Part shown: piece after piece, positions 62,674 through 64,000 of the stretch
Position numbering within the stretch: the first letter of the stretch is position 1
How the letters are laid out: each line of letters begins with the position of its first letter
Source of the DNA: Desulfovibrio desulfuricans
Lineage (GTDB): Bacteria; Desulfobacterota; Desulfovibrionia; Desulfovibrionales; Desulfovibrionaceae
NCBI RefSeq assembly: GCF_004801255.1
Contig: NZ_CP036295.1
Span: 1,190,001 to 1,254,000 of the forward strand
Length of the DNA: 64,000 nucleotides
Direction of reading: 5' to 3'
The notes under the pieces: generated by a model
What the model was told of the DNA's origin: nothing
What the model saw: only the letters and a program-made list of their open reading frames with translations
Databases searched by the model: none
Position numbers and translations under genes: made by a program

Positions 62674-63933
62674 ATGTGGTCAGTAAAAAAACGGATGGAA
62701 ATAGTAACAAGGTATTTTGCATCGCTCTTCGGGGCTGTTTCTTTTCAGGAAAATGGAGAAAACGCTGATAGTAATTTTAGTAAGGGCAGCAGCAGTATTA
62801 AAGTTAATATATTTAAAAAAGATGAAGGCTCGTACTATATAAACAGGGCAATCAGCTTTACCCAGGAAGAACAGGAAATCATAAAATGTATTTCAAAAGA
62901 AATGCGCAAACTCTTTGCACAACATCTGCTTCCGCACTACGCCAACATCTGCTTGCCGCAAGCGCAATTGCTCGGCATTTCAAAGGCAATTTCGCCTTCA
63001 AACTACAAAACAGTATTAACAGTGCTGAATATTCTGGAAGAATTTTCTACGCAGACCTATGAAGGGCAAAGAATTACGTTTTCTGTAGGCATTGATGAAA
63101 CAGTTACGTTTATGGGCAACAACCTGTCTGATGTGTGCAGGCACGATTTTTCGCGTGTGCTGACATCTGACTGCAATTCCTTGCTGGTCTGCAGCAGGCA
63201 GGGGGGGATTGTTGATCATTTATCGCCGGTTAACAGCTGCGATATGGAAGACTACTTTGCGCCGCTGGAGTATCTGCCCATTGCCGCCTGGTCTTCACAG
63301 GGTAAATACGTATTTTGTCTCAATGATAACGGCGAAATATTGGTATTCAAAAACAGGTGTCTGATTTTTGCGAAACGCCGGGGGCAGTGGTGCTACTTTT
63401 CGCACCAGATATATACTTCAACATTCAATCCCGCTCCAATTTTGCTCAAGGTGCTTGACGTGGCCGAGGTCCCCTTTGAAATATTCAAATCAATATACGT
63501 CAGCGTGATAGACGCTTCATTTCGGCGCAAGGGGGCGTGCATCGGCGTGATAAAAAAAAGCGCCGTCTACGACGGCGACGGTATCAGGGATTGTATGGAT
63601 TTTGTTTCTGAATCAGACATCCTCGAAAAAAAGAAAAACGAAAAAACAAAGCTTCTTAATTCTATTGTGGGCGGCAAAAAATTTAATGAGCTATCGCGGC
63701 AGTTGCGTCAGGAAATACTGGCAATGGATGGCGCGACAATCATCTTTGAAGACGGAACAATATTTGCCGTGGGTGCGATACTAAAGATCAACTGCGGGTC
63801 TTCCGGCGGTGGACGGCGGGCGGCGGCATGCACCCTGTCAAAGTACGGCGTGGGGATCAAAGTCTCGAGCGACGGCAAGATTACCATCTGGTATGACCCT
63901 GACAGACCTGATTATTTTGAAGAGATTGGCTAG
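62674..63933 (+). CDS. Protein with a divergent DisA_N/diadenylate-cyclase-like C-terminus
   Basis: 419 residues. The last 70 residues show the layout of the DAC (DisA_N) fold: LAMDGATIIFEDGTIFAVGA with the DGA motif at 352-354, then SSGGGRRAAACTLSKYGVGI in place of the GTRHRAA motif, and IKVSSDGKITIWYD in place of the SEETG strand. Residues 1-330 are a large unrecognised region, possibly a sensor domain of the kind found before such cyclases. The His and second Arg spacing of the ATP site are altered, so c-di-AMP synthesis is uncertain. AGGAG lies seven bases before ATG 62674; the frame upstream to 62581 is not used. It is more AT-rich than its neighbours, hinting at transfer. Confidence 0.6.
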   Translation: MWSVKKRMEIVTRYFASLFGAVSFQENGENADSNFSKGSSSIKVNIFKKDEGSYYINRAISFTQEEQEIIKCISKEMRKLFAQHLLPHYANICLPQAQLLGISKAISPSNYKTVLTVLNILEEFSTQTYEGQRITFSVGIDETVTFMGNNLSDVCRHDFSRVLTSDCNSLLVCSRQGGIVDHLSPVNSCDMEDYFAPLEYLPIAAWSSQGKYVFCLNDNGEILVFKNRCLIFAKRRGQWCYFSHQIYTSTFNPAPILLKVLDVAEVPFEIFKSIYVSVIDASFRRKGACIGVIKKSAVYDGDGIRDCMDFVSESDILEKKKNEKTKLLNSIVGGKKFNELSRQLRQEILAMDGATIIFEDGTIFAVGAILKINCGSSGGGRRAAACTLSKYGVGIKVSSDGKITIWYDPDRPDYFEEIG

Positions 63934-64000
63934 GTGGCGGCAAGTCGGTGGGTCTGCATGCGTGCGCGTGCGGTGGGCGGGCAGTCATGGCCCATATACG

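Noticed and set aside
1321..64000. tRNA genes
   Set aside because: I looked for T-loop signatures (GGTTCGAATC-like) outside the rRNA and found none in a cloverleaf context.

Overview
The window looks like a chromosomal piece of a Desulfovibrio-type sulfate reducer close to the D. desulfuricans group. The best indicators are an adjacent bacterioferritin and C-x4-C rubredoxin-2 pair downstream of a PerR-type regulator, a TunR-type tungstate regulator beside tupABC and a tungsten aldehyde:ferredoxin oxidoreductase, and an outer-membrane porin of the Desulfovibrio trimeric type. These assignments come from reading motifs by eye; no database search was run.

Layout. 1-1535: 3' part of 23S rRNA, 5S rRNA and terminator. 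1782-4738: about 3 kb of nested non-coding repeats with no credible gene. 4920-9260: a PTS-EIIC/EAL fusion, a DUF599 membrane protein and a frameshifted sigma-54 activator pseudogene. 9350-12498: marR with an FMN-type flavin-binding protein, trpS, and an exported cupin. 12663-24617: a cell-envelope glycan/glycolipid block (transporter, phosphatase-like enzyme, deacetylase, two separate glycosyltransferases, a MacB-like permease, an ABC ATPase fused to a glycosyltransferase, hldE and glucokinase). 24943-26197: perR, bfr, rd2.

26.2-33.3 kb: a sigma-54-type promoter in front of an amidohydrolase and an MHS-family transporter, the likely cognate activator, then a DUF4037/TPR/DUF4125 operon. 33.5-44.8 kb: a transporter remnant, a chemoreceptor, then a set with GcvH-like lipoyl carrier, lipoamide dehydrogenase, a glutaredoxin-domain protein and an MFS importer, divergent from a porin, followed by a leaderless arylsulfate sulfotransferase divergent from a Crp/Fnr-family regulator. 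The same 14-bp palindrome (GTTGTnnnnGCAAC) lies twice between MFS and porin and once between sulfotransferase and regulator, which suggests one regulon.

44.9-57.4 kb: a protein with thirteen near-identical 40-residue TPR repeats, then a tungsten module: tunR, tupABC, aor, a MoaD-like and a MoeB-like protein, and two MoeA proteins (one with a C-terminal binding-protein-like domain). 57.5-62.4 kb: an RND efflux operon with its TetR regulator behind a large palindrome. 62.7-63.9 kb: a protein whose C-terminus resembles a divergent diadenylate cyclase (DisA_N) domain.

The most promising undescribed items are the palindrome-linked sulfotransferase/porin/MFS/lipoyl regulon, the DUF4037-TPR-DUF4125 operon, the ABC-ATPase/glycosyltransferase fusion, the divergent DAC-like protein, and the hierarchical repeat block behind the rRNA operon.
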